Assembly: GCA_000469685.2 (NCBI GenBank)
Contig: LS997566.1
Coordinates: 44,131,442 to 44,195,441 of the forward strand
Length of the DNA stretch: 64,000 nt
Origin: Haemonchus contortus
Taxonomy: Eukaryota; Nematoda; Chromadorea; Rhabditida; Trichostrongylidae
Direction of reading: 5' to 3'
Shown here in pieces: positions 27,301 through 42,300 of the stretch. The position numbers and the translations under genes are program-made. How positions within the stretch are numbered: position 1 is the stretch's first letter; each line of letters begins with the position of its first letter. The notes beneath the pieces are model-generated. The model saw only the letters and a list, made by a program, of their open reading frames with translations. It was not told the origin of the DNA and searched no databases.

Positions 27301-30300
27301 CTGATTGTTCGATCGCCGAAAGGTTACTGAGATCGCGGAATGACTGTGCCACCTTCCAATCTTTCTCGAAGTAGTTAAGCCTAATTTCGCGAATATGCGG
27401 ATGGTTTTTTGAGTATATTCTTGTAGAGAAAATCAAGTAGATCATTTCTAGAAAAAACCCGAACTCAATATTCAAATTCTATTGAGAGAAAAAAAGCCGC
27501 GAAAAAATCCGCAATAATTATGCATCAACCTAATAGAATAACCATTGGTTTGTTTTCGTGAAAATATCTGTTGCCTCACGAATCCAAAGAACGGACCACT
27601 TCAGCAGTAAACAGACTTCGAACTTGAGAGTTTATGCAATCTCTTGTGGATTCTAGAAAACACCAAAAGGTTTTTAGAGCAAACCGGGAGAGGTAAAGCA
27701 GAGCAAGTTCAAGCAGAAGCATTACCTCTGTGGCAAAGACGGGCACTTCTTTGGGTTCGTCAATATCCAAACAGAACCGTTCAATTTTTTCCGACTTCCT
27801 GAAAACAAGATCTTTGAAATAGATAAGTGAAAGTAGGTCTTTCAGAAAGTGCTTTCCGAAAGTTCGCGATGGTCCCGTTTTTTTTTTGGACGTTTTGGGA
27901 ATTTCCATAGTGTGCTATATGAGGGCTACACATTTGTATGCACATAACATATCCGGCTTCTATTCTCTCACTTATTCAACCCGAAAATGGTTGAACAGTC
28001 TCCCATACAAGATAATGGTACTTTACGAGTTCGACCGCTGCTGGAACCCATCGAAGCTTAATACAAGTATCTCAATTGGGAGCTGTTTCCATGCGGTTCT
28101 GTGTGCGCCCCGTTCCAATGCTTCAAAGCGGAAGCGAGGTCGAAGTTGAGCGTCCATCTCGTGAGCTTACTGAGTTACCAGGAAATCGGCGGATACGTTA
28201 TGTGCAAACAAATGAGTGGTTTCCCGTTGTAGTGTTTCTAGGGAAACCTCGAGAACATTCTAAAAAATCCGGAATCTCGCAACGTTCATCAGATACTCTC
28301 TGAGCACTGTTCGATTTTAATTCAAAAATTTATTTCTTCGACTTACGTATTGTTACCACCATAGATTGTTAGAGCGCCTTCGATCAATGGTAAGGGATCT
28401 TGACACCTGTAAAGAAAACATACACATAGTTGTACATGGGTGCAAGATTGCCGAGTTGGGCTAACATTTGAGGATAACAGTCCCGTGTGACGTGCCCAAA
28501 CTGCACAGGCCCAGAAAACCTACATGAACTTTTTCGGTTTTCCCCAGGATGATTCACCTTCACATTGGAAGTGTCCCCACCTTGACTACAGCTTCATACA
28601 TATCTACTCCAAGTATTAGTCGAAGGCTCTGCAGGCCTACTATTAGGCAGTACTACGTAAGACAAGTAGGGTGGGTGAAACTGTATACATACGCGTAAAG
28701 AAAACTGTTTATTTAGAATGACATGTGGCATCTTCGGGGCAAAAATATGCCAGGCCAGAGGGCAGTTAGGGATCTGGTAAAGGTGATAAAGGGCCTTTTT
28801 TCATCATATCCTCAAAATGACTTCTGTGAGACACCACAGGACAGATTGTTCTTATCCACTCCTGCCTGTCTTTACTCATTCTCGCCTAAAATTTCAGTGG
28901 AAGGCCTGTTATCCAGGAGTTCCAGGTAAATTAGTTCACCTCCCACAGAAAATGCTGCTGAGGCACCTCAAATAGGGACATGCGAGGCCCAAAAAAGAGA
29001 AAAGTTAGATTTTACTAACGTCAAGTTATTGATTGCTCTCGGCATCCACTTCTTTTCTGCTTGTTGTTCATGAGCATTCGGTGTTATGTATTCTTTGAGT
29101 GTGTAAATGAGGTAATAGCCGGGAGGAGCCTGAAGAATGAGAAGAAATTGTGACTAGTAGAAAATTTTCTAGCAAAATTTTTAAAAGTTGTAGGAAGACA
29201 ATTATCGGGTACCTTGAAAAGCCACTGGCATTCTGTGCCTCGTTCATACTCGTCTGGATAGCGTGGAGAATGAATCGATGACGGTTGAGTAGATGAAACT
29301 GAATGGAAGAATGCAAAAACCAAATACAAAGCTTCGTACGCAGTGTCGGGCGGATTTTAATCTAAGCCATTTTTGACCCGACCCACTGGTCCCTGATGTG
29401 TCCCCTGTGTAGAATTCTTTCAAAATCATTCTAGCATGGTCGTGGACAATGGCTATGTGATTACCTTCAACGATTCCTCCACATTCATCCTTGTTACTGC
29501 TATCAGCGTTCACGAATGTCACGTTTGCCGTGAAAAAGTTCCCATCAGAATCCGGCATGATAGATTTGAATGGTAGCTGGAAATTCAATTGTATTAGTTG
29601 GACGTAGACCTCCAAACCACTGATTGAGTTTGACCGTTCCTCAATTTCATTTGCCCATTCATCTTGGAAAGGGTAAAAAGTGGCAAAAGGTAAACAGATT
29701 GTTGTTCTAGATGTTTACGTGATTATTGAACGGACCATGAATAGCAGGGACCCGAATGCTAAAATAGTTCACCTATCTGATATCTAGCAAGAAAGAGGTT
29801 TACCTTTTCAAAAGCGATCTTCATGAAGGTCAAGAAGTCGATCTCTTTATGGGACGCGTCGTTACGACTAGCCTCTGGAGCTGGGGTAGAAGTTAGACCT
29901 ATTGGAATCGGGTAAAATGAGTAGTTTGGATCGGATAAATAGGGTCAGGTGAACCCACTCCCTACTGCTCGTTAGTTTCGTTTTGTACTATGAACTATGA
30001 AACCTTACTGTACTCTCTTATTCAATGACTGGATATCGTTCTCATTGTGGAACTGTGAACTGAGTGCATGAGTTACCGATTCACAGAGTTTGACGTCAAG
30101 CCGCCCTATCGTACCGTTCCCGCGCAAAGAGCACGTGACCTAAATAGCGCGGGAAACCACGCTATGTAAGGGCAGGAATGTAAGACACTCCCACACTCTC
30201 TATTGTACATACAGTACTGGTCAAAAAGAAATCACCTTGAACCTTTTTTGTTATAACTCATCTCGAACTCGATATTTTTAACTGATTCTTTGGCAGCGCC

Positions 30301-33300
30301 TTCCTCAAGGATCGCTTACTTTCCTGCGATGTAAAACAAGCGGGAGCTCACTTCCCGCCAACTGGAAGGGTTTTTTTCAAAAATTTGCAACATCGGCCCG
30401 ATTTTACTTGAGTTTTTCTTGAATTTTTTTTCGAGTGTAGAACTGCTTAAGAATTCTTTGTTTTGACAGTAAATCTCTTTCAATAGAAGGACGAAACTGT
30501 GGCACTCGCTCTCTGACCGTGGAGCAGCTCTCCTCCATTGCCACGAGCAGTAAGCAGGAATTGACGCATGCTCAACATCCAAAGCTGTTTGTTGTGTCAT
30601 TACCTACGACTACGAAGGATATCGGAAGTATTGAGTCTCTCATAGGCCCAATCGAGCAAGCCAGCTAGTGGAGGCCACGGATCACCGCTCCTGAGGACTA
30701 CAAGAAGGTCATTTGTGCGTCGACCCAAGATCACAGACGAGCATCTTCCGATATAATGGCCGAACTATCGACGACGGCGACGTCGCTACCATCTACAGAT
30801 GCCATCAACAAACGCCAGTGGGGTGCTAGATTATATGGAGGAAGAATTGTGAAAAAGTATCTGGATCTCTGAAAATTAGACGAGCTTGACTTCAATGGGC
30901 GCGTAAGCACCTTCACTGGTCTTTCGACCAATAGCGCGAAGTCATCTAGAGCGACTAGTCAAAGATTGTTTCGCTTGGTAAAGATGGGATTTCGTTCGTA
31001 AACGACCTTTGAATACAATTTTCGACCCCAAGTACCAATTGACAGCTCTCAGACATGGTGTCGGTTCAGTATTGCTTTGGGGATATTTTCCGAGTCTAGG
31101 CATGGGGTCCCTGCAACATGATCACACCACTATAGACCACCAGAAGTACCTAGTCATTTTGCAGAAATGCATGCTACCTTTCGCCCGTCCTGTACACGGC
31201 GGCAAACTTATTTTCCAGCAGGTTAACCACCCCAGCCAGAGATCTAGATGGGGGCGCGAGTGACTGACTCATCGGAAAATTCGATGCCTTGACGGACCAG
31301 GCCAGTCCTTCGACCTAAATATCATTGAGCCCTCGTGGCAGGAACTCGAGAAAAGGATAGGTGGCGTTTGGTTGGAGAGGTTTGGCCAGTTTGAAGAAGA
31401 ATGGAAGAAAATTGATAAGTGCCTGATCGGAGAGTTGGTCGAGCCAATGACCCGCAGATACCAAGCCGTCACCGATGCCAACGGCTTCTCTACAAAGCAT
31501 CAGGTTAGTAGTCGTTAAGGTTTTAATCTCATGATGATAGAGTTTAAGTCAAGTGATCTATGTTGAATTGTTGAGACTGGTGTTATTTTGCCCTGTTCAG
31601 GAAGAATGTGAAAAATGGCTTTTCAACCTATATAAAAGGAAGTTTTGTGAGTTCTATTTTGGGGACATTATAAAACATTACTGTTGTCAACATACCAAAA
31701 AATTATTCCAAAACATCGAGTTTGAGATGAGTTATGAGAAAAAAACCTCAAGGTGATTTTCCTGGCACATATCTTCACCTACTCGAAGTGTATGTTTTTA
31801 CCTTACTAACCATTAGATAAAGCTTGTTATCTAATTGTTGGTGTTTGAGGGAATCTCGAGTTATTGTGGTCGCGTATTAGAAATCCGCGTGGCAGGCTTG
31901 AGTACTCGCGTAATAAGAAACGAGACACCCTCAGAGTTCCTTTTCCTTGACACACAACCCTCGGGGGACAAAACCCAAGGTTGAGGATAGCACCTTTCGG
32001 AACCTTACCCTTACCCACCTTCAACATCACGAACAGTTCATTCGTATGTGATCTGTAAGTAGAGTCCTTTGTACTGGTACAGATCGTGTTCTGTGGGTAA
32101 CCAGATCGATTCGAACTTCCGGCGAATATCTGGAGAAAAGAAATTGTAAATAGGGCCAGAAAAGTAAACAGGAAAACAAGCACACCGCCACTCCGTTGAA
32201 CTCGTCAACTTGTCCAGCGTATTGACAATTAACGTCCGATTTTTGGAAAACGGATAAGGTGTTCACGTTGAGTACGATACGCTGACCAATAGGAGCCTAA
32301 AAATAGTAATTACCACCGTGAGCCAGCTCCTAAGCCTCTTAATCGAAATGTATTTTAAATTGAAAGAAATCGCCTCGACTAATTGTACACAGACTTGCGC
32401 AGCCTTTGGTCATGAATTCGCAAGGCTAAAGATATATAGTTGAGGAGTTGGTAATTCTGAACTTTGAACATTCTGGAGAAGGGGTTCCCTGTCAGGTTAG
32501 TAGAGTTCAGGTTCTCATAAAAGGTCAGTTTGGTTTCGTCTCACCGACCTAAAGGCAGAGTTCACGATAATTTCGGGGTATCCGGTTTTTGACGAAAAAT
32601 GTTAGGTACGGCCTGCAGTAGTACAATGGAAAAGCAGAAAACGCGAAAAACGATGAAAAAAGAAATACAAAGTTTAAAAAAGAAGAGAAAAGGTGAGTTG
32701 GACGAGTTACACCGCGAAAAAACGGCAGTCAAGGGAATTTTTGGGTGTGTCAGACGAACGCGGCGCTGTGTCTGCAATTGCACACAGCACACACAAACAG
32801 CTGACTCTGGCTTATTTGTCAACATTATTTATTTCAGTGCTGATGTTAAGCTGAGTTATTGTGCAGAATCAATTTTCGACCTTTCGTCGACGGTTAAGAA
32901 TAATAAATTAGAACAGGATAGAGTAGAATATTAGTCGAATAGTAGGAATACAGAAGAATACTACTACATAGCAATAGCAGACGGTCGATCAGTTTATTGA
33001 TTTTTCACTAATGTACCTCCAATGCGAAAGTGGTGAACGGCAATTAGATTCCGTAGTCAGCCTAGCGAGGGGTGGAGGCTGACCGTGCTTCACTTTCCGG
33101 CCCCTTATTGTGCCCTACCCTGAATGTTTTTGGACCTCATTCCGGCACAAATGGTATCATAGGCGGCCGCGAACTCATACCATTTGCAAATCTCCAAAAC
33201 ATTCTTGTCGTGAACCGTGCCTTCAATGGGAGGGTTCATACCACTGGCCTGATGAGAGGGTTCCCAAGCAACCGTGAGCAACAGCATTGGAGCTTGCCCA

Positions 33301-36300
33301 GCAGTGAGCAGGTGCAGTGCCCACCTTGGAAATTTTGAAAGCAAAGATGAATCAGGACAAGATTTCGATGAGTACTGCCACAAATATTTCCTTCAGCTTA
33401 ACAACTCCATACCTACTTACTTACCTATTGCTTACGCTATGGAAATGCTCCACAACCGTTAAGAACAACTACAGCGAAATTTGTGCTCCTTCAGGCGACT
33501 GATCCAATTAGAAATGAAGATCACCTTTATCTGCCATGCACACTCATACAAATCACTGCTGGAATCCATTTGACGAATGGATGCATTGATAGTTGATGGA
33601 ATGATCAACTTTCCTCCACAACCTGAACGATCAATATATCGATTTTTTTCTACAGTAGGAGGAGTGGTGAACCCACCTATTGTTGTCCACGTAAGCCAGA
33701 AATGATTTTGTTCTTGTCTCTTCGATTGGTAGGTGATGTGCAGTACGTTGTGCTTGCTCTAAAGAGGGTTGATGGAGGGCCTCCTAGCGGTTAGCATAAA
33801 GTTACAGAAATTCAAATCTACAGTACCTTCACAACCATAGGTTTAACGACATCAGAGCAGGTTTCTGTCAGCTTGAACACTTGTCTAACTCCAATGACAT
33901 CCTTTATAGTTGCTGCATCGACTTCATCTTCACCAAACTATAAATCCGTGCCTCGATCAAATCGCATCAATCAATAATCGTGCACATTCTCATACCTTTA
34001 GCCAGTTCTCCGAGCATTTATCCAAGGTGCTACCATAACGGAACCGTCGTTCGATAACGAAATTGTGGAAATTGACTTGTATACGGTTACCAGGTGGAAC
34101 CTAGGCAAGGGTACTTCAACTTTACTCTTTACTATACATTTTCAACATTTTTGATCAATTTTTATTCCAGCCTTGTTATTTTAGCGATTACAGAAAATAC
34201 TTCTCACCAAGATTGTCCATGAGCAATACTGGTTCGTCCATACTTTATTCGGATAACCGGGGGATTGAATGGATCCAGTAAAGTCGGTTAGAACAACATC
34301 CGTGCACACTGAAACACTCAGGTGATTAGGACTGCGTATACATCCATCCCAATGAACAGCTCAATCGATAAAAAATCAATAAAGTGAAGTGCTACCGGTA
34401 GAAAAGTGGGCCATGAATCCATAAAGTGGCCCAAGCATTGGACCACCATGTTGCTTGTATCGAATGGAGATTTCGTGGTCATCGGACGTCAACGGTTCGG
34501 CTCCGACCACCTTGCGACAGTATCGGCGCATCAGGCGGGCATCGCTGTGAGGACCGTCGAGTACCTGGAAGACAAATATTTTGAAGTAGCTGGAGAAATT
34601 TCCCAACTATTGACAACAGTACTAGTAAAATAAAGTTGTAGTGGTTGAGTATTTAGAGCAAAACAGGTTTTCTATTTTTTTCTGTAATTCCGATTGCAGG
34701 AAAAGTTGATGGGTTGATAACACCAATACTCTGCTACTATACTACTTGGGAGATTACTTCGTACCCTTCCAGGCTAACTATGGAATCCCTCCATCGCTAT
34801 GTATGGCATCAGCTAATCGATTCGGCACGTATTTTCAAAAGAATAAGTTCAGAATCGGTTTCCGCCCAGGCGAACCACGCCCTCTATCTCTTCAGAACGG
34901 GCGATTTCGTATTCGACCTGTTTGGGATTGCAAAAGCTCTCACGAGTTTGTCGGCATTGTCCCGTAGGCCACTGTATAGGCCGATATGCATACAAACACC
35001 GCTTCAGTTCTGACTGAGAGTAGAATACGCGGCGCGTCTTAAAATTGAACTGATAAACGCTGGAGGGGCCTTTTTCCTCAATATTTCATTGACTGGAAGA
35101 CACGTTTCTACTTCTGCACGAACGCAACCGCTATCAAATTTCCTCTCAAATCTTCCACAAGGCTCTGACACCCCTCATAGAATTTGTTTTTTTAGGTTTT
35201 TGGAATGTTTTTGGAGGTCCTCTTTCTTCAGAGTACTTTGAAGTATTATCAGTGTTTTTTGAAACTTACATCAAGCCGATTAGCGGCGAACATGCCACAG
35301 AATCCACTGTCATCACTTGACTTCAGATCGTCGATGTTAATGAGTGAGAAGCGAACACGATTACCTGAATATTTCAGAATACTACTTTCCTGAGAAGCCT
35401 CCCTATCCTCTACAATGTCTAGCTGCCTCACAGAAACCTGATCTATGAGTAAGCGGGTGTGGTGCGTTATGAACGAAATGGTCGCGTCGCGGTGAGAGGG
35501 GCGTCGCGCGCGAAGGAATGTAGCAGGATGCAGCAGTAGGTAAGAAATACAAGAACAAAAGTACTAATAGTAGAATTATGCATAAATTAATGATCGCATA
35601 TCGATTGAGCTGTATGAAGAACGCTAGAGCTTTAATAACGGGGAATGAGTCGTCCGCGACAGCCGCGTGCGGCGAATCGATTACCCAAAATCGATTCTAA
35701 CGCCCGTCTCCCATGAGGAACCTACCTAGCGCCACGGCTACAGTCCACGAGCAATCCAAACCACGAGAGTCTTTCATCGGATACTGTGGTGCCGCTATGG
35801 ATCCAGAAATACCTTCGACATGACCACCACAGGCTGAAATTGATAGCTCTCTGAAGGAGAAAAGAAGACTAAAGGTTTGAGTAAGGAATACATGAAATTA
35901 TTTGCTCGTAGCTGATGTTGAAGTAGGTCTTGGACGAGTCCGTGGTTTGTAGTCTCAGCAGAACTCGACTGCCATGTGAGCGAAGAATAGGCATCGGATA
36001 GTCGTCACAAACGGACGAATCAGCGTTAAGTGTAGCGAATCCCGGTGATTGGTCACTGGCACCGTTTCTGTAGCATCATTACAGTAATCACGATGATTCA
36101 CGATAATGTATCAGTATCATCTAATAGTAATAGAACCAGGAGTAATATTTTCAAGAACGAAAAGTAGTCTAGTAGCCAAAAAAAAAAATGGACAATGGAG
36201 TCTTCGGGCGTAATGAATCCCGTCCTGAGGGACGTGCCCCACACATTCGAATTGAAACCGTGACCTATGCAATGAATTGCGGTGGCCAGACGATGTACAA

Positions 36301-39300
36301 GTCAGTACGTTCTGGTACCAATCAAGCGAACTTGGAAGCATGGAAGGTTTGGTTGGCCTAGGCGGGATTCGAACTCGTGACCATGCGTGTGTGTAGCGCG
36401 CCACTTATCACTTACTATCTCTGATAGGAATAGGACGGTGAGTAATAACATGTTGAGTTTTCAGAAAAGTTCAGAGTCCCCTGACTGGAGAATTGTTTTT
36501 CTGACCAATGCTCAAACTATGAATTTGGAAAATTACTGCCTAAATGGATTAGATTTCTTGAAAAGTATGTATTATATATCGTTTTATGGACCCACTTTTC
36601 GCCCTATTAAGAATTTGAAACTGTAGGAGAGATGATGCCAATTCTACAGTTTAGTGAGAGCCTTTGGAATGATCTCTCAAGCCCTAAAGTAGACTATTAA
36701 CAGAATGTAGACTTTCGGAAAGACACCCATCTGATCTAGAGCTGAATTTCATGTTTTGTCTACAAAAACTTATATAGGCAGCCAAGTGAAGGCTTGACCA
36801 CCCTACTAAATTCCTCTAGTGATTGGACTAAGCGGTTACATTCCAGCGGAATATAAGGACCAGAATCAGAAAATTATTTGTTGGATGAAAACGAAAAACC
36901 AAAACAGCCCTTTATTTTGAATCCCTCCAGAATCCTACCTGATGTACAGTAGAGACTTCATGCATGGCATGCTCATGTTGTTCATCTTCAAGACTATTCT
37001 AGCTGTCGAAATTACCTGAAAGTAATAAAACGATTTTGGAAAAAAAGCTTCTTTGAAATATTCAATTGCTGCGAAATGAATTTCTCTGTGAACAAGGAAT
37101 ACTTACAGAAATGTGGAAATCGCACTGGGAATAGCGTCCGCCTTTCCCGTCGAACACGATCTCTCCGCTTGGTGCCGTGAAAGTACGATCACAATCAACA
37201 GTCGAATCAACCCCTTCGAATCTGGAAATTACCCAGATCGGTAAGGCTGCTCACTCCGGAGCGAATGCATCAAACAAACTCGTCCTAGAAATTTTGCGAT
37301 AGGAAAGATCTACTTAACTTTTCACATCAATTAACGTAATGGGTAAAGGACCAAAACGTTGAAAAATGAGAAATGAATGAGATGAGAATGAGAAAGGAAG
37401 AAGGAAAAAAGAGAATGAAGGATTTCATCTTTACTCCCATTTCTTTGGCGAAACATTGCAACAGCTCTTGGAAAACTCAGATATCTTGGAGTAAAATCGA
37501 ATTAAATCACCCTCAGTTCTCCGAGCAGACCAGCTCATTCGATCGCTTGGCAACTTCCTACCGACGTAGATTTGCTGATTTTCACAGTTTAAATATAAAA
37601 ATGCTCACCTCGCAGAAAAGCCGTTCCCAGCTATCGAACGATCAGAACTGAAGACAATGGCCATTTTATAGGAACTCGACAGGAGTGTGGGAGGTAGCAT
37701 CGTGCCACAGAATCTGCAAAATGCCTTCCTTGCTGGTCCTCCTACCCTATTTTCATGGCAAAAAACTGATTTTGGTTCTTGTTTGCACTGCAAAAGCTTG
37801 TCAAAACGACGGTCAAGTCCCGTGTTTACTAGTACTCTTCTACCGTATGGATCCCTTGGGTTTACTGTAAGCGTTCGAAAGCAGCTGATATGTGGAGGGA
37901 GCGGTTATCTCAATACGTTGCTGGATCGGACACCATGTGCACGATAGATTGACACTTCAAGTTCCTAACAACAATTTGTAAACTTAATTTGTGGCGGACG
38001 TTCTCTCCCGAAGAGGTGCCCTGCATAAAGAAAGCAACCTTTGTTGGCTTTCCCTGTAGCTGATTTCCCTCTCCTTGGTAGGTGATCTCTTGCTGGGAGT
38101 TTTCACCACAGGCACGTGGGACATAGAAGGACCGAGACTAGAAAAATCAGCTTACTATTGGGTGTGGTGCGTTAGGAACGAAATGGTCGCGTCGCGGTGA
38201 GAGGGGCGTCGCGCGCGAAGGAATGTAGCAGGATGCAGCAGTAGGTAAGGAATACAAGAACAAAAGTACTAATAGTAGAATTATGCATAAAATAATGATC
38301 GCATATCGATTGAGCTATATGAAGAACGCTAGAGCTGTAATAACGGCGAATGAGTGGTCCGCGACAACCGCGTGCGGCGAATCGATTACCAAAATCGTTC
38401 CTAACGCTCGTCTCCCGCTTACTATTCACCCAAAGGTAACACGAAACAGTCTTACTTCACCTATCATAGAAATTTTTTTCGTAATCAGAAACTCAGAAAC
38501 TCACTTTCCCAGTAGTTTACCGTGTTCAGCCGGACTGACGTAAGACTCGTAGACAGCAACGTTATCGTAAGAGCACTCATCGTTCTGTACCACTTCGATG
38601 TCGAAATTGTCAAACGTGAGTCGGACTTGCTTTGACTAAAACATTTGAAGATCGAAGGGAAAAGTTCCTTAATACGAGAGAGCTTCTCATTCTCAACTGA
38701 CAACATAAATCTACTGGTTCTGAAGAAGTAACCAATGATTCAGGTTTATAAGCTTTGGAGCTTATTCAGTGCTATTTTTTGTTGCCTTCCTCACTACAAA
38801 CGCCAGCTTCACAGCTTCAGGAAGGACTTCAATTCGAAGTGCCCTTACCCCGTGCCCCCTCCCCATTCCCACTTCCACCCTTTCAGAAGCTCATTACCAT
38901 ACCAGCTTTCATATTTGACCTATGAGGAACTAAAGTTGGATAGTAAATTTAGCGGCTGTGCGGACATTCGAGCGCAGCCCATTTGGGGAACCTTCAGGAT
39001 TATTCAACTTTACTTGTCCTTCCTCCCTGTCTATTAAAAGATGTGACATCTGACAGAGATGGCAGAGAGACCGGCCGATCGTAGGGCTCCCACGGATGTA
39101 AGAATTCAACCAGTTGTCTCACTCTAAGCAACGTAATCCTACAGTAGTGCTGTGAACGAATCTTACCCAAGGTACTTGGATTTGATATACACAATGCATA
39201 TGTGGCAGGTATTTGTCTGGATAGTTCGGAGAGCTGATAGTACCGCTCGATTGCGAGAAGACACCTCCACAACCTGAAGTATTTTGATAAATAATACAGC

Positions 39301-42300
39301 GAGAAAAACTAAAAAAAATGTGTTCAACTCCCCCCATGCCATTACGATACCCAATTACCCAGAAAATCCCAAATTTAGCGGAACCCCAAATAGTGAAATC
39401 CTAGCAAATATCTCAGGCAGAATTGTTGGAGAGGATTTTCGATGCGCAGTGGCTCACTGAAGGATCATTACGACATATTTCGAGTTTGTGATAAAGCTAT
39501 CTGCTCATTCGACTCTATGAAGCAGCGTTCATACTTGCGATGAACTTGCGATTAGAGACGACCGCAACGCATTGCATCATGCGCAGCGGTGATTACGACA
39601 TGTACGCTGTGGTGAAAATGGTGTGAGAGCTGGAGCACAGACAGAAGATCCATAACGGATTGTGCTTAATTATCCTAATGGTGCCTCGAAATGCCACGAT
39701 TCCGGGAAACAAATTCGCCAAGACGACGTGAGATCAAGGGACGGTAGACACCGACCGTGGCCTGAAGGAGACGAGCGTTAGGAACGATTTTGGGTAATCG
39801 ATTCGCCGCACGCGGCTGTCGCGTACCACTCATTCGCAGTTATTAATGCTCTAGCGTTCTTCATACAGCTCAATCGATATGCGCTCATTATTTTATGCAT
39901 AATTCTTCTATTAGTACTTTTGTTCTTGTACTTCTTACCTACTGCTGCACCCTGCTACATTCCTTCGCGCGCGACGCCCCTCTCACCGCGACGCGACCAT
40001 TTCGTTCCTAACGCACCACACCCCGGCCCGGACCCATTCTTGAACCCACGCGCCTGCCAACTGCTGCCCATACGTACGACGTTCAAGAAGGTCTATTAAC
40101 TACTGGTTGACAGAGATTACTGCTTATTACCAATAAGAAGGTGAAGGTCCAAGTACAAATGTACCGACTTATTGACAGTTACTTACTTTCGGGGTGTCCC
40201 CATCGACTACAATGGTCTTCTACTGGAAATAGTAAACATCATGTGACTCACCAACATTGATCGTCGAGTACTCCATGAGTATACCGCGATTCTTTGGATC
40301 ACCGCTGCTCACATGAGTAATAACAAGCGGTCGCGAAGCACTCATAACGAATTCGCCTTCCTCTACGAACGGGTATCGAGCACAGATGTAGCGTTGGTTG
40401 ATCTGCTTGTCCTCTTCTTTACCGCCAGAAAACTGAAATGTCGCACGGTGAATCCTTCCCATCATCTGAGGCTTCCTATATCTTCTCAAGGGTATTGATT
40501 TGAAGATTCTAGACATCGATTGATCCCCTACCTCAACGTAATCGGTAGCCGATGCATGCGAATCACGACTGTAGAAACACTGGCTAGTGGTCGCGCCACG
40601 CATTCCAATCGTTTTGAATCTAGAAAGCAACTGTTCCGATTGATAGCCACCAAATGTACGCTGGGATGGCAGAGCTCAAAAAGCGAAAAAGAACAAAATA
40701 GGACGTAAATAGGTCCCTACGATGAAACCTTTCATATCGTGTCCGAAGACAACTACCTCCTTCATGGCTGCTTACCTTTCTATACTTTAATTCAGGGCCT
40801 GAAACAATTTTTCTAATACTTCTCTCATTTTATGGATTTTCTTCACCCACTTCACAATTTCTTTTTGTGTGGGACTGCTAAGGAGGTCCTGAGACCGTAC
40901 ATTTAGGATCTTCGTGGATACGCTTGACAACTGAGGGTACTTACTTTAGTCTGATCGCATGACTTGCATCGGCTCTGATCGTATAGACACACTTGCCAGC
41001 TCGGCCTCCATTTGGATAGTTCCACGTTTGAATTGTGCCATTTCCGCTCAAGGTCTTCTCGCAGACTGTAATTTTGCACATTTAGGGAACATTCTGTGAA
41101 CGATTTTTCAAGGACGGCCTAGACTGAGACTCATCCCTCAAACGGCCACTTGAAACCTATCCGAGGCCATCCGTAACCTATCTAGATTGCGGATATCGCG
41201 AAAATCCCATTTCAGACAACCGGTGTTATAGTGGAAGTAATTAGGAATTACCACGAATCACCAGGAGACATAAAAGCGCATTTATGGTGCGTTCTCACCT
41301 AAACTGTAGGCGATTTTGAAGCCTTTGCCTTGATCGGCGCCATTCGAGTGAAATCGTAGAACGGCCTGTGGCATTGGCATCAACATCTTCGGAGAAGGAC
41401 GATGGGCATTACAGCCATCATGGACTAACTGGCCATCGGCGTACAACTGCAAATGGAAAACGAATTGAGCAGTAACTCCTTGTTGTCATGCAATTCCGTA
41501 ACAAGCGTTAGGTATGCCTAAAGGAACCGACCTGTAGGTAGTCCTCAGAGCATTGGTACATCGCCTGTCTGAAGAATGGCAGGCTCGAGTGGTGACGACG
41601 ACGGAATGAGATCTCTATGCGACCTTAAGGAAAGCTTATCTATATATAGCTGTTAAGAACCCATAACCTCCTTTTTCAAAAATTCTTCCACTGTAAAGGA
41701 TGTAGGCGATGGTAAACATTGATAATTGGTGATAAGCAATGATAACCGCGGAGATGAAGCTTCAGGAGACACCATCAAACAGCAATTCATCACCCCTTTT
41801 GATCAGTGACCGTTCACAATGAGTAATTCTCAAGGTTGGAGGATGGAGATACTTAACCTGGGTGATAAAGAGTGATAATCACTGATAAAAAATATTTCTC
41901 AATTTTGGAGGGCAAGCGCTTCCGAACTTATCATATACTCTGGATTGCAGTGAAAAATAAGCATCTCAAAGTATTTTGGCTGACATCGGAGGAATAACCC
42001 ATAAAATTAGGTGCGTTTGTCACTCTGCTGGTATGATTTTTACCCTATGACCGACCAGGAAGACCCTTGTGGGAGCAAAAGGCATGTGACGAGTTGATCG
42101 TTCAGTAGTGAACAAGCTGGATTTCAGGCCAAGTTGCTGAGCTCCCACCAGAAGTGATTTCAGGTCGTATCGCAAAGCTCCTACCAACATAGGTCGCATA
42201 TTTGAAAACAGCTTACGATTCAGTCTAGGGAACATCTCAAATGCTTCTCTGGGAATGTCGACAGCTCGATGCCATGCAGAAGTGAGCTGATAGGCTGATG

